From Allacma fusca (lineage: Eukaryota > Arthropoda > Collembola > Symphypleona > Sminthuridae), in the NCBI GenBank assembly GCA_947179485.1, contig OX359245.1, positions 34,955,067 through 35,019,066 on the forward strand: a DNA stretch of 64,000 nucleotides, in the 5' to 3' direction. The notes below the pieces were generated by a model, which was not told the origin of the DNA, ran no database searches, and worked only from the letters and a program-made list of their open reading frames with translations. The position numbers and the translations under genes were made by a program. This document shows positions 23,301-36,626 of the stretch, piece after piece. Each line of letters begins with the position of its first letter. Positions within the stretch are counted from its first letter, which is position 1.

Positions 23301-26300
23301 GACTCACTCCTGCTGATACTACATCCATTAACAGAGTATGTATTTTCCAGTGTTTAAGTGAAATTAATAACGAGTGTAGAAAAGAATTATTTGAGCTCTT
23401 AATATTGTTTTAAATGTAAATTTTTTTGCTAAGTTCCACGTGTCAACAGCTAACTTACAAAAGGCTTGGACTGCTACACGTCGAGTTTCTAAAGAAGATT
23501 GGCTAGAATGGCTGCGAAGACTGTCTATAGATTTCTTGAAGGAGTCACCCAGCCCTAGCCTACGTGCCTGCCATAACCTGGCGCAGACTTATGCTCAACT
23601 CCCACGTGACCTCTTCAACGCTGCATTCGTGTCTTGCTGGACAGAGTTACAAGAAGAGCAGCAGAACGAGTTGATCAGTTCTTTGAAGCAATCTTTGCTT
23701 GTTGAAGACTTACCTGAAATCAATCAAACTATACTTAACTTAGCGGAATTTATGGAACATTGTGAAAAGGTCAGTTTAAAATACTTTGACCCCTCTTCGT
23801 ATTAAAAAACTTAGTGTAAACCTTTCGGGATATAAAATTCCTTACTACATTACTTCTTTCTTTGCCCTTGCAAATGCTGCTACATTTATGTACTGTGTCC
23901 TAATGTAACTATGTTATTGCTGGATTTATTTGACTATTTATTTTCTTAAAGGGACCGTTACCTTTGGAGCCCGAATTTTTGGGTGAGCGAGCCATGCAGT
24001 GTTCTGCTTACGCAAAAGCACTTCATTATAAAGAGGAACAATTCACAAAGAACCCCACCTCGGAAGTTCTGGAAGAACTCATCTCCATTAACAACAAGCT
24101 TCAGAATAAGGAAGCTGCAGCAGGTGAGGAACATATTTTTGTTGGTAGTTTAAAAAAAATAAGACTATATGTCTATGTCTACTTGGCCTACAACCAAATA
24201 TGGACTTCATAATGTTCACAGGTTTACTGGAGTATGCTCAGAAGCATTACTCAAATGAGCTGAAGGTTCAAGAGCAATGGTATGAACGGCTGCATGATTG
24301 GGAGAAGGCTCTAGAACTTTACAAGTCTAAAGAAGGTGTCCAAGACAGCCTGGAGTTGTCCTTGGGGAAGATGCGTTGCTTGGAAGCTTTAGCAGACTGG
24401 AGTCTCTTGGAGGAGACTGCTCGGACCCAGTGGAGTAAGTCGAACGACATGAGCATAGCAGGTTTTGCTGCAGCTGCAACTTGGGGGCTAGGAAAATGGT
24501 CCGAGATGGAAAAGTATGTCAACTTCATCCCCAGGGACAGTCAAGACGGATGTTTTTATCGAGCTTTGCTAGCTATTTGGAAGTCTGATTATAACATTGC
24601 GGAGCAGGTAACTTGTATACAATGAATCATTTTTTTAATTTATTGGCCTTACTTACAACTTTAAAGCTTAGCAATGATTATTGACTCTCAACTTTATTTA
24701 GTTAATTGACTCGGCTCGGGACATCTTAGACACTGAACTTACTGCTCTCTCTTCTGAGTCTTACCAAAGGGCTTACAACTCTATGGTAAATGTCCAGATG
24801 CTGGCAGAACTGGAAGAGGTAATCATGTACAAAGTAGTGCCAGAACGACGGGAGGGGATCAAGAAGATGTGGTGGGAGCGGTTGATGGGATGCCAGCGTG
24901 TTGTAGAAGACTGGCAAAAGATTCTTCAGGTCAGGTCAATCGTACTGACCCCGCAAGAGGACATTCGAACTTATTTAAAGTATGCAAGTATCTGCCGGAA
25001 ATCTCGTCGGCTGGTAAGGGAAACTTGGGATTTATTGCTGACATTGTGTAAAGGGATAAAATTATCATACGAATAACCGCAGAGAATAAGAATGTCATTA
25101 GTTTTTTTCATTTGATTACAGAAACTGTCTGAGAAGATCCTCACAAATCTCTTGGAGTCCACAACAGATGAGACAGTAAGTTATGCCTGGGCCAAACATT
25201 TATGGTCATCCAACCGACAGGAGGAAGCTTTTTCAAAATTGCAAGACTTTGTGAAAACTGAGTCAAAAAATCCAGATTTAAGGAAGCTTTTGGCTCGATG
25301 TTACCTTCGATTGGGAGAATGGGAGGAGAGTCTCCATGGACTGAACAGCTCGGTCATCGAAAATGTTCTGAAGTACTTACGATAACTAAAACCGAATAGT
25401 TTTTGATTACAGTGGTTCCTGCTTTTGTAACATGTGATAAATGTGATGTGTATTTTGTACATGGTAGGTACTACTCCACGGCCACCAACCTAGATCCCAC
25501 GTGGTACAAGGCATGGCACGCCTATGCTTATATGAACTTTGAGGCGGTTTTATTTTGGAAGAACAACCAGGATAGGGCCCCTGAAACTGACAAAAGGGTT
25601 GGCCTGGTAAGTCATTTTGAGGAAATTATTTATTGTACGACGTAGACAAATACATGTATAGATAGCCCTGGTTAGTTAGCTCTACAACTTTTAGTATGTG
25701 GCTTTGTGGTTTAAATTATATTTAAAAAAATATTTTTGCAGACCCCTGCGTACATCAGCGAATATACTGTTCCAGCTGTGCAAGCTTTTGTACGCTCAAT
25801 CAGTCTGTCTTCCAGATCCAGTTTACAAGACACGCTTCGACTTCTCACGCTTTGGTTTGATTTTGGCCAATGGCATGAAGTTTATGATGCGTTGGTGGAA
25901 GGTATTCGAACCATTCATGTGGACAATTGGCTCCAGGTATATTGCAAGTGATAACTTGAACTGTAGTTAGGCTGGTGTGTGTATTAATACTATAAATATG
26001 TTGTATTTAATTTTAAAACTGCTATATTCTTATTAGGTGATTCCGCAACTGATTGCTCGTATCGATACCCCCCGACATTTAGTAGGAAAGTTGATTCATC
26101 AGCTCCTTACAGATATAGGAAAACATCATCCGCAAGCTTTAATTTATCCCTTGACGGTTTCAAGTACGAAGTCCAGCTCTTCTGGACATACTGCTGCTGG
26201 CAAAATCCTAAAGTGCATGTGCGAGCATTCGCAGACATTGGTACAACAGGCTGTAATGGTGAGTGAAGAGCTCATCAGAGTTGCTATACTTTGGCACGAG

Positions 26301-28712
26301 ATGTGGCACGAGGGACTTGAAGATGCGAGTAGGTAAGTATTGTTCGTTCTATGAACTTTAAGCATTTGGTCGGGTTTCGGCTTTTATAATGTGTTTTATG
26401 CATATGAATAATTATTGAATATAAATTGAAATGTGTAGGTTATACTTCGGTGAGAGGAATGTTCAAGGTATGTTCAACGTTCTGGAACCTCTGCATGCTA
26501 GGTTAGAGCGAGGTCCACAGACAATGAAGGAAACAAGTTTTAATCAAGTAAGATTCAGCTCATATCTTACAATTAAAGAACTATTATTTACAGTGTGGCT
26601 AGAATAGTTGTAACAAAAATACTGTTCGGACTGGTGAAAATATGATGTGTTTTTTATTTTTACGTTGTAGGCATATGGACGAGATCTTAATGAGGCCCAA
26701 GATTGGTGCAGGAGATATAAGGTTTCTGGGAACGTTCGAGATTTGAACCAAGCCTGGGATTTGTACTATCACGTATTCAAACGAGTGTCCAGGCAACTTC
26801 CGCAGTTAATAAGCTTAGGTGCGTACTGCTCATATTAATTTTTTATTGTATTTTGTTTTTTCTAAGAATTTTTTAAAAATCTTTTTAATTGTCTTAATAC
26901 GGCATCTAATTTATTTATTTCATAATAATGGATAATTTAGAGCTGCAATACGTGTCCCCCAAGTTGCTGAAGAGCAGAGACTTAGAACTAGCTGTCCCAG
27001 GCTCGTATGTTCCAGGCAAGCCAGTCATTAAGATTGCGCAAGTTTCGAGTTTCCTTCAAGTTATAACGAGTAAACAAAGACCGCGGAGGCTTGTGATAAC
27101 AGGTGAGTTGATATAGTGTAGTTTGAAGCTACAAGTGGTTACTTCATATCAGTTGACCTTTGAGACCCGTTTGCATTCTGGGTATGTACAATTTCTGCTT
27201 GACCTGGATTCATTCTGCAAATATTAATTGTTTCAGGGAGCAATGGAAAAGATTTCGCGTACTTGCTAAAAGGGCATGAGGATCTTCGACAGGATGAGAG
27301 AGTGATGCAGCTATTTGGTCTTGTTAATACGTTGCTCCTGTCAGATCCGGAGACGTTCCGACGAAACTTGACAATTCAACGCTATGCTGTGATTCCCCTC
27401 TCTCCCAACTCCGGCTTAATTGGTTGGGTACCTCACTGCGACACTCTCCACACTCTCATCCATGATTACAGGGAGAAGAAGAAGATTCTATTAAATATTG
27501 AGCATCGCATTATGCTACGGATGGCTCCTGACTACGATCATCTAACTCTGATGCAAAAGGTGGAAGTATTTGAGCATGCTTTGGAACATACACAGGGAGA
27601 TGATTTGGCTCGGTTATTGTGGCTAAAAAGTCCGAGCAGTGAGGTTTGGTTTGATCGCCGAACGAACTACACAAGATCTTTGGCTGTTATGTCTATGGTG
27701 GGATATGTCCTAGGGTTAGGGGACCGACATCCCAGTAACCTTATGCTGGATAGACAGTCTGGAAAGATAGTACATATAGACTTTGGGGACTGCTTTGAAG
27801 TGGCTATGACTCGGGAGAAATTCCCGGAAAGAATCCCTTTCCGCCTTACGAGGATGCTTATAAATGCAATGGAAGTAAGTGCTTACAATTTCAGTTCGTT
27901 AAGGTCGTAATTAAACTTGATTGGATTGAAGTTTAGATCAAGTTAGAGTATTTTATTTTATTTGTAGTTATTTATAGGGTCAACTTGGTTGAAAGTCATG
28001 TTACTAGGTATTAACTTCAGGTGATGCTGAGTAAATCGAGGATTTAAACAAATTGGTTTCTATTCGATTGGATGGTTGAGATTAGTTTTATAGTTTTAGC
28101 CCTTAACTTGAAAAATGTATAAGAGTTGTTTGCAATGTATAACATTATCATTATTGCTTACAGATTACGGGAATCGATGGGACTTACAGGTGTACATGTG
28201 AGTCTGTTCTGCGTGTTCTTCGCCATAATAAAGATTCATTAATGGCAGTCCTTGAGGCCTTTGTGTATGATCCTTTACTGAACTGGAAGTTAATGGGCGC
28301 AGCACCTAAAACCAAACGTTCCAAGGCTAGAAATGTGGAACTTGGTTCTAGTGTGGATACTGAAGAGCCTAATGCTGCTTCCGTAGGTGCGTCCGCAGGG
28401 AATCAGATAGCAGGTTCGTTTTTCATCTTCGGAAATGGTTATGAAAATTTATGCTTACATTAATTTTTAGGTAAATTAATTAAACAAAAATTTGTTTTCC
28501 CAGGGGAGCCAGATATCAATAGTAAACCTCCTGAAGCCCTAAATAAAAAAGCTTTGGCTGTCGTGACCCGGGTGAAAGAGAAGCTGACTGGACGGGACTT
28601 CGGCAATGAGGAGGCATACAGTGTCAATGACCAAGTTAAACTTTTGATTTTAAATGCCACCAGTCATGAGAACTTGTGCCAGTGTTACATAGGATGGTGT
28701 CCTTTCTGGTAG
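17393..28712 (+). CDS. TOR: Serine/threonine-protein kinase TOR (target of rapamycin)
   Basis: Twenty-nine exons join in frame to 2,427 residues (about 2,470-2,550 in fly and human): 17393-17536, 17768-17897, 18110-18348, 18437-18814, 18896-19152, 19233-19386, 19551-19950, 20030-20236, 20488-20693, 20816-21243, 21353-21635, 21881-22078, 22269-22436, 22715-22890, 23023-23335, 23434-23769, 23952-24123, 24222-24607, 24702-25013, 25122-25372, 25468-25606, 25742-25936, 26037-26332, 26439-26547, 26671-26818, 26941-27102, 27237-27874, 28164-28413, 28504-28712. TOR is the catalytic subunit of TORC1/TORC2, coupling nutrient and growth-factor signals to translation and growth. Order: HEAT repeats (~1-1230), FAT (~1260-1860), FRB (~1900-2000), PI3K-like kinase (~2040-2350), FATC ending in YIGWCPFW. 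Catalytic residues are present: Lys2074, LGDRHPSN with Asp2225, and DFG Asp2244. FRB residues that contact rapamycin-FKBP12 in human mTOR are kept (Ser1922, Trp1988, Phe1995). The start ATG has a good context (ACCATGG) and precedes the conserved [10 protein letters not shown]. Two disordered insertions of vertebrate mTOR are absent. The exon 4 donor (GTAACC at 18815) is the least certain border. Confidence 0.98.
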
Positions 28713-30531
28713 GCCTTCTCTACAGACACCTGATGTTATTTTTATAAAATTGTTATCATCATTTCAACGTATGTCGTTCTCGGATTTCCTTTAGTTCTGT
28801 AAATTTATTTGTATTTAAAAGTAATACAATGTTTCAGTAGATTTAGCATACGATATATGTACATAGTAAAGATGTAATATTTGAATGTTGCCATTGTATA
28901 ATATATGTAAAATAACTACCTATTTAAAAAACATTCTTATAAATGTGCCTATATACTACACGACGCAAGGCTCCCAGTCATAACATATTTAAGTAGATAT
29001 GACATCAGGATTCTCTGTTCCTATAATAAGTACGTTTTAACATTAAACTGTGCATTTCTTAAATTACATTTTTATTTCCGTTATATTATTATGGAAAAAA
29101 TGTTGGATTCATTAAAAATATAATGGTGATTTTAAACCTGAAATGGAGGCATGATTTAATATCACGTATGTGAAATTACGGCAGACTGGTCCTTCCTGCA
29201 TAGTCAGATCAGTACTTGTTAAAGAGGTATTTAGTGGTGTGGAAAATGGGCGTAGTGGAGGTTTTAGATCTCATTACTCGCAGTAAAGCATTTCTTCACG
29301 GATTAGTCGCTATGTTTGTGCAAGGGCACAGTTGTTGCTAGTTTTTGTAGAATTAAAAATTTCAATTAATTTGTTATGCATTTATGGTTGGTATACATGT
29401 TAAACTTTATTAAAAGGGAAGATTGAAATAGCACCTTCGTTTTAATTGTTTATTTACAAGAATACTTTCTGATCAAATGGATTAATAATTCACTGTAAGG
29501 CCATTATACATACTTTATTCACTTGCCCCAATTATGTCCCTTTAACAAACGTTAGAAACCTTCGCTTGGAGATTTTTAATTTTTTTTGAGCTTTCCCGAT
29601 TTGGGACTATTTATTCGCAAAAAGTCTCTCTTAGATTGATAATTTGAACTACCTCAAGGTAGCTTTGCTTTCTGAATAACTAATACCATTCATGGGGGGG
29701 GGTAACATTTAGTGATTCCTGATCGTGCGTTCTCCTCAGGAATTATTGGTTCAATTGACCATCGGTTTCTCAACATCACAGAATATTATTCATATATGCT
29801 TCGTTTTTTTTTTCGAAAGAAATTATCCTAAACTAAAGTAGTCTGACTTAGGGCAAACCTAGGTACCACTTTAGGAACATTTAAACAAGCATAAATACCT
29901 ATGAGCCAGTTGGGGCATAGTGACACTCAGTGTGCACGGTACTTAATTTCAATGCTGCTGGAACCGGCACATAATGTACAATGCATACTTAATACGGTAT
30001 AAAAAATTAGTTTAAAAAAATACTCTGGATTTAAAACATAACCCAAACGTCTCTTATTGCTTTGCTGTGTAAAAACAGCGCTGGAAATCAGAGTACTTGT
30101 AAAGTGTGAACGATTCTGATAGCATTCGCTTATGTCGAAAAACAATAAAAATATAGCCGTTAAAACTTGAAAAATGATGTTATAAATGTGTGTTTATATA
30201 AAAGGCATTTCACATGTGTTACTTTATATATGTAGTTTGAAAGCTTCAAGGACCATAGTAAATTTTATGAAAGCTCGCTTCATTTCAAATAATGTAGTGA
30301 TATGCCGTTGAGATATAAATCAAAAGAGTTAATCCGGGTCGGGTTGACGTGACAAATCTTAAATCAGGCTCAGCGAATTAAAAAAATTGATTGTATAATA
30401 ATTGGGGCACTATGAGACAGGAAACACACTAAACACTACACCACACATCGCATATTAAAAATTGTAAGCAGGTATTACAACTATCCCAAAAATATGTGTA
30501 CACTGTTAATAGGTTATTCTTCCCCATCCTT
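28713..30531. other. TOR 3' flank and intergenic, no gene seen
   Basis: Stop and 3' UTR of TOR, then AT-rich sequence with a G9 run near 29694. No canonical AATAAA was found close to the TOR stop. No coding exon was recognised. Confidence 0.5.
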
Positions 30532-31681
30532 TTAGCCATAAAATTTCACGGGCTTAAAATCCTTCTTGCCCCCGTACCACTCTGGGATCTGATCTTTTGG
30601 CAGGGTGCTCCTAAGTTTTTCCCTCCATTCTCTCACGTTAGTTCCAAAAACTTCTACTTTTGCAAACTCCTCTCCCAAAATTGGCTTTGTCATATCAAGT
30701 ACCGTTCTTGCGACGAAATTTACTAAATTTTTTTAAAAAATCGATTGCTATTAATTACTTTAATCTGAAATCTATCTGAATGAGCTTTTGACTATAAAGA
30801 CAAAAAAAAATTACTTACCGTTAATTAAATATGCGTGATATGCATGACCCATGACAAAATAAATCAGTCGTGTTTTCTCTATGTAGAAGTTCATTGCTGA
30901 AAAGGCATAATAATTAAATATATATAATTATTCTTAAGTCACATTTCGAAGAGAAAAAAATGAATCCTATAGAGATTTAATTTTTGTTCAGAAAAATACA
31001 TGGAGCCAATTTAGGAATAATTATTTACTAACTTTGTACTGAGAAAAGTTGACTTTCCTGAAACCCATCCCAGTCCATGATTCCAATGGCCATGATGGTC
31101 TTATTGTCCTTGGAGATGGAACTATTGTAAATTGTGAGTAGCGTATGATCCACATATTTGTCCAACGTGTCCAGAGACTCTTCCCCTTTCTCAATGAAAG
31201 ACCGAATGTCCCATTTCCCAAATTCACACACCCAAACTAAAAATAATTAAAAAGTTCAAAATTTTACTGGATTTGTAAAAGAGGAAAAACAACATTTTTA
31301 AAAAATATTCTGTAATAAGTTGCTCCCTCACTCGGTCGCTTCTGCTCATCATAGCCCGATAAATAGTACGGTAAGGCTTTTGAAAAATTCCTTGGAGCTT
31401 TCCAAGCGCTCAAGTTTCTCTTATAGATTTCCTGTTTTTTTTTAATAAATACCGAAAGGAATTTTAAATAGTACTAAATTCTTTCATTCATGCTTTTATA
31501 CTGTTTTTTTTTATTTACAAAAATTATGAAATACATTTTTAATTTATAAATTCAAATTTAAGTATGTCATAAATAACTTGCTATGTTAACTTACTTGAAG
31601 CCCCTCTGGAATATCAGGACTTTCGCTCAGAGCCTGTGTGACTTTAAGTGAGATAAGGATAAATGCGGAAAAATAAATCAT
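30532..31681 (-). CDS. Secreted CRAL-TRIO (SEC14-like) protein, gene 2
   Basis: Five exons on the minus strand: 31681-31595, 31431-31332, 31236-~31054, 30896-30819 and 30722-30532, giving about 212 residues. Exon 1 encodes a signal peptide (IYFSAFILISLKVTQALS) and ends PEGLQ, as in gene 1. Exon 2 (100 bp) has LPYYLSGY, exon 3 WVCEFGKWDIR, exon 4 is 78 bp, and the last exon (191 bp) ends with EWYGGKKDFKP. The end of exon 3 is uncertain: the phase of exon 4 demands a donor at 31053 (AA|GTCAAC), which shortens exon 3 to 183 bp and drops several residues present in the paralogues. All other borders are canonical. Expected to bind a small lipophilic ligand in the secretory pathway or outside the cell (family knowledge plus inference). 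Closest in layout to genes 3 and 4 downstream on the same strand. Confidence 0.83.
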
Positions 31682-33339
31682 TTTAATATTTGGGAAATTT
31701 TGCTATAACATATCCTGTAACTGCTTAATTTTAAAAAAAAATCCTTCCTCAGGGCCGGGGCAAAATATGCAAATGAGAAGGCTTCAACTGACTTCAAATT
31801 ATTTATTTCCAATAAGGACGTCAGCTCAAAATATGTACACAGAATAAAGATGCACTTGTTTATGTTAAATTTAGAGAGCTAAAACATTTCAGGGGACATT
31901 AAAAAATTGTCACATTAAAAAACCTATCCGTCAAGTGCATCGGACTCGGTGAGTTGGAATCTGCATTGTGAGTTGGAATTCAAGGGATAATAATTACGAC
32001 GATTTATGACAATTTTGCTATTTCAGAAGAAATTAATGGGCTAACAGGGTTTTATGACGTCATGTGAGAGAGATCCATGAATATTTACAAAGCTGAAAAA
32101 AAACGTCAGACGAGTATCTCTTCATGTATTTTGTTCAATTGTCGGCCTCTCCTTGTGCGTATAGGTATACGGTAGAACTGTACAATATTTTTCCTTGTTA
32201 CAGTATAGGTTTTTGCTAAAAAAATCCATTTGGGGGCAGTGTGAAACTTTCGGGCGTAAAATATAATATTGCTTTATACTATCTTTTTTATGGTAATTGT
32301 TGTCAAATAATTGCTGAAACTAATTACAGACGTACACACTTTTATGCCCATTGTCATCAGCCTTACTTACAATCATATTACTATGATGCTATAATAGCTC
32401 GAACAAAGTTAAATTATTCAGGGCGCTTTTATGGGAATTAAATACATATAAACAAAAGCTTTCCACATTAATCTTACTGCAGAGCAAAATAAGACTATTG
32501 CTTCGTTTGTGTTATATTTATGGGAAAATTTTTAAAAGGTTTTTCCGCCTTTACACTTGTTGTTGACATTTTTTCCTTGTCTTTTCCCATGACCCTTCTC
32601 TGAATTATTGTAAGAAAGGGAATATAATTTTTGATTCTAAAAAAATAATCAACAATGGACTGGACAATTGTACGAGGCTGCTGTAAGACAGCTTTGCAAT
32701 AATTCGCAATTATACACGCAAGATACATAAACGAGAGGATTTATTCCTATGGGTGGAAATTGTTGAAAGGAAAAACATTTTTTTTGGAGAAATGCACCCC
32801 GAAATTACATATGATAGGAATTACGTCAAACTCAAAACTGGATGTCGGTTGCGGAGCCCGCATCAACAAATTTTGTAAATTGATCCTGAAAGATAATCAT
32901 AACTATTTGAATACAATTTCAAAAATATATCCCATCAAATATGAGATACACAATTTACGTGCAACATGCAAAACATTCTCCCGCTCAAAATTTGGACAAG
33001 GTTTGATTTGAGGAAAGCTAATATAATGACGCTATAAGGGATTCCAGGTATACTTCATATTAAAGTAATTACATAGAACTGCGGAAATAATAGTCTTTAT
33101 TCTCTATACCGTGCCAAAAATTATAGAGGGAAAGTATTTAAGATAAAAGTGGGATTTTTCCCATCGGAACGTCACTTTTAATGATAAGCGGAACGATGAT
33201 CATTAAATGCCAAGAGAAAAGTAATGACTCTCAACATTCAAACCAATTGTAGGATAATTACCTGGAACATAATCTCATTTATGTGTTTTCATTTTATTTA
33301 CACATTTTGATTTTTGGTACAAAATAAGTAACAATTACT
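31682..33339. other. Intergenic between CRAL-TRIO genes 2 and 3
   Basis: AT-rich; no exon, RNA gene or bounded element recognised. The short open frames present (for example 32241-32441 and 32760-33011) resemble no family and lack splice partners. Confidence 0.5.
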
Positions 33340-33345
33340 TTTATT
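33340..33345 (-). promoter_or_regulatory. Poly(A) signal of CRAL-TRIO gene 3
   Basis: AATAAA on the minus strand, 113 bp after the stop. The same hexamer lies at the matching place after gene 4 (44312-44317), which supports it. Confidence 0.6.
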
Positions 33346-33457
33346 AAAGGGTGACTGCTTGTACAGTATACAAGAACAGGCGCTCCGTCTGGATTCTCAA
33401 CTTACCCCATTTCCGAAAATACTGCTGGATTTTTTGTGAGTTACTTAATTTTAGTAA

Positions 33458-34912
33458 TTAACCATAGATCATGACGGGCTTGAAGTTTGAACTGCCTCCG
33501 TACCAACTGGGGAGCTGGTCCGAGGGTATGGTTTTCAAAATCCTGGATTTCCATTTGGCTGGGTTGTTCCCATAAATTTCAAATTTTTCAAATTCTTTCC
33601 CCAAAAGTGGCTTTATCAGGTTGAGGAATCTTTGAGCGACGAAATTTGCTGCAAAATATTTGACACTTAATTTTTGGAGTTTCCCGACACAAAATTTTAA
33701 AACGTTATTTAAGGTTCTGTTCTAAATTAAAGTAAATCCTTAGTAAAGCTTTCCATATACGAGCTGTTGCTTATGCGTTCGTCATAATGCAAAGTTAGAA
33801 AAAGAAATATTACTTTTTTTTTAAACACAGAAACAATTAGCTTTGAAGAAAGCCCGGAAGGATTGAATAAACCTTAACAGCATATGGTTGGGGCACTGTG
33901 ACACTCCGTCTTATAAAATGCTTGTTAATATAAATTTGTAATTGTAAAAATTTTGGAATGCCTAACCCAGATGGAATTTCCATAAGCTAAAAATATAAAT
34001 GTCTATAAATGAATTGATACTCACTGTTAATGCAGTAGGCTGCGTGAAGATTCTTCATAGCAATAACTATCAGCCTGAGTTTTTCCACGTAATATGCGAC
34101 AGCTGGAATGGATCAAAAAATTATTCGTAACATTCATAATGTTCACAATGTTCCTCAAAAAGTCCAAATGTCAGATCAGTCTCAAAAATATCCGAATATC
34201 ATTTACTTGCTGGCGAGGTGAGCTGACTCAGTTCGTACTCATCCAAATCCAAAATTATGATAGCAGGGACGATCTCATGCTTGGTAATGGTACTATTATA
34301 AACATTGAGTATAACTTGATTTACATATTTGTCAAATTCGATCACAGCATCCTTCCCCTGCTCTACAATATCCCGCAAGTTCCATTTACCAAATTCTAGG
34401 ACCCAAACTGTTCAAAAAAAAAAGGAATAAATTAGTATCAATTATTAGTGTGTTTGAAATCATTAAATCTTTCAAGTCCTGAAAAACTGACCGGGACGAT
34501 CCTCCTCGTCAAATCCACTCAAATAATACGGATAATTTCGCTTCAAATGCTCCGGGGGCTTCCAAGTGTCCAAGTCACTGTTGTACAATGGCTATAAGTA
34601 AATAATTTTTTGTTTATATTTTTTTTATAGTAAATAATCCCAACAATTCGAATTATTACTCTGATTTCTCACGCTGCCCCAAATCCTAAGATCGGAAAGA
34701 CAAGGACCCAAATTCGAACTATACTCAGTTTTGGGGAAGATCACCACTTACACTAAATTTGTATTCAATCCTATTATACTTTAGCTCAAATTCCTTACTT
34801 GTATTTCCGGTGGAAGATTCTCCAGGAAATCCGCATGGCCAGTGAGGACACCACAAATAATTGTTGACATCAAGAACAATGTCAATAGGTAGTTTGTAAT
34901 AATTCTAGACAT
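33458..34912 (-). CDS. Secreted CRAL-TRIO (SEC14-like) protein, gene 3
   Basis: Five exons: 34912-34799, 34591-34492, 34407-34207, 34102-34025 and 33648-33458, giving 227 residues with all GT-AG borders. A signal peptide (LLTLFLMSTIICGVLTGHA) is encoded by exon 1, which ends PPEIQ. Later motifs are YPYYLSGFDEEDRP, WVLEFGKWNLRD, LHAAYCIN at the end of exon 4, and SWYGGSSNFKP near the C terminus. The protein is a compact CRAL-TRIO domain behind a signal peptide. The family carries lipophilic molecules; the ligand is unknown. It is the tandem paralogue of gene 4 (44420-46613): exons 2-5 have identical lengths and introns are alignable, so the duplication is recent. A TATA/Inr pair lies upstream at 35006-35037. 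Confidence 0.88.
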
Positions 34913-36389
34913 GTTGAGAAATTTAAAGTTTTTTATTTGTGTATCTTCCTAGTAGTAGAAATAAAACTGAGTTAGCTCTTGCTCCCTTCAGGGTTAAGGT
35001 CTGACTGAAGTTATTTCCCGTGAGAATTTTGGGTATATCTGAGAATCATAATTTCCAAGAGACAATGAGGGAGTATTTCTGGAGAGTATTTTGTGCTAAA
35101 GTCTTGAGATACGAATGACTCAATTTCAACTCTTATTTTAAAAAAACACTGGTTTGGGAATAAGGAAAATGAATCCTACGGTGATTGCACTATATACACA
35201 CATCCAAAATTTTTTTGAGAAATAATCCTCATAAGATAAAAAAACTTGCTCTGGAATTCCTCCTATATCTATAGTACTATTTATATTAGAAGATTAAGTA
35301 GTATCACGCTAGAGAAAGAATTATGCGTGAGGAAGTTTGTCTGGACAAGTGCATTATGTAATTATTGCAATCAGGGACAATTGAAAGCATCAAATACGGA
35401 TGTATTTTCTTGGAAACTCCTTTTATTTACTTATAACTATATAATTATTATTTTTTAGAACTTGAGGTTAACAAATTGGTTGGTAAATACTGATCGATTG
35501 AATCATCTCGAGAATCCATACTGGAGTATGTATTTCCTGCTAGTCTCACCATGAGAGTCACTTTGGGGTAAGGTGAGACGGATTGAGTCAATCAACATTT
35601 CCCTTGAAGTTGAAAGTGAAATCATTAAGTACCATTACAGCCGAATAGTAGTTAATGGGCTGGATTTACAGGAAAAATATCTACATTGAGTGTACTTACT
35701 TAAAGCTAAGTAAATATAAATACTTGCATGTTTGAAATGCATCCTACAATTAGTAGCCTCACTCTCACGCAAACCATGATTTTAACTTACTGTATATCTC
35801 AATAACAAAAAATTGAGCTGGAGAAGCACACAATAGTGTCCGTCCACAATGATACATATTTATGCCTCTTCAAGGCTAGGTGCTTGGGTTCAAGTAAAGT
35901 AGTTGTATTGCACTCAAGTCAAGCGAAGGTTCATATATACATATGTGCTGCTGGAAGGGATGGATGTTTCTTTATAAAAATTTATGTCTAAGTATATTTG
36001 GTAAAATTTAAAAAAACAAACAACCGCATACGCATGGCAGATCAAAAAGAGCGATATTAAACATAAAACGTGTTCAATCTATGGGGTAGATGAAATCACG
36101 TGTGAATCATTCTTGAGCTGTAAACAAGACAAATAATTTCCTCGACAACTTTTCCTTTCCTACAAACACCTTCTTTTAAAAACTTTATTCCGACTATATA
36201 TCAATCAATTATATTTATGGCTACATATGCCTATAATTCAAGACGGATGACAAACCTACCCATTTTGTAGACTATAGGTAATTACGAACGTAAATTCTTA
36301 CACCCTGTTTTGTCTACAAGGCTATTTAAAAAAAATTCATTGAGCCTTAAATATAACCTAAAATAGGCCTAGTAGGCAGATTGGGCCTT
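34913..36389. other. Upstream region of gene 3 and intergenic
   Basis: The first ~750 bp belong to the duplicated unit shared with gene 4. The rest is AT-rich without a recognised gene. Confidence 0.5.
35004..35037 (-). promoter_or_regulatory. Core promoter of CRAL-TRIO gene 3 (TATA + Inr)
   Basis: On the minus strand TATACCC starts at 35037 and TCAGT has its A at 35006, 31 bp downstream, the spacing expected for a TATA box and arthropod initiator. The block between them (TCTCACGGG) is also found upstream of gene 4, conserved with the same spacing. Confidence 0.65.
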
Positions 36390-36441
36390 TGCAGCAAGCT
36401 GTAAAGGGAAGTCAGGAGCTCATCAGAGTTACTATACGTTA
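36390..36441 (+). pseudogene. TOR exon 23 fragment, left half
   Basis: About 50 bp resembling TOR exon 23 at 26245-26294, including the shared run AGCTCATCAGAGTT and CTATAC, cut off by the Harbinger element that starts at 36442. The last three bases, TTA, are the target duplication. The continuation of the exon is found on the far side of the transposon at 40068. Confidence 0.85.
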
Positions 36442-36626
36442 AGCACCCTTTACAATGAAAAATGTTTCTTACGGTTACGGATCAAAATGCTTACGGTTAC
36501 GGATGAAGTCATCCGTAAGACGTTTTTCGTCCGTAAGTTAAAACCTGCATTCCCAATGAAATAGAACTTACGGATGAAAATCACATGAAAACATTAGGCA
36601 CAATTTTTTGTTGTACAAAATCCACA

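Larger units (their letters stand above)
33300..35680. repeat. Segmental duplication, copy A (CRAL-TRIO gene 3 unit)
   Basis: This segment and 44270-47310 share the whole CRAL-TRIO gene with its introns, the 3' flank with its poly(A) signal (TTTTATTAAAG on the plus strand), the promoter, and upstream sequence up to at least GTTAATGGGCTGG near 35650 (GTTAATGGGTTGC near 47297 in the other copy). Outer limits are approximate. Same orientation, about 11 kb apart. Confidence 0.75.
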
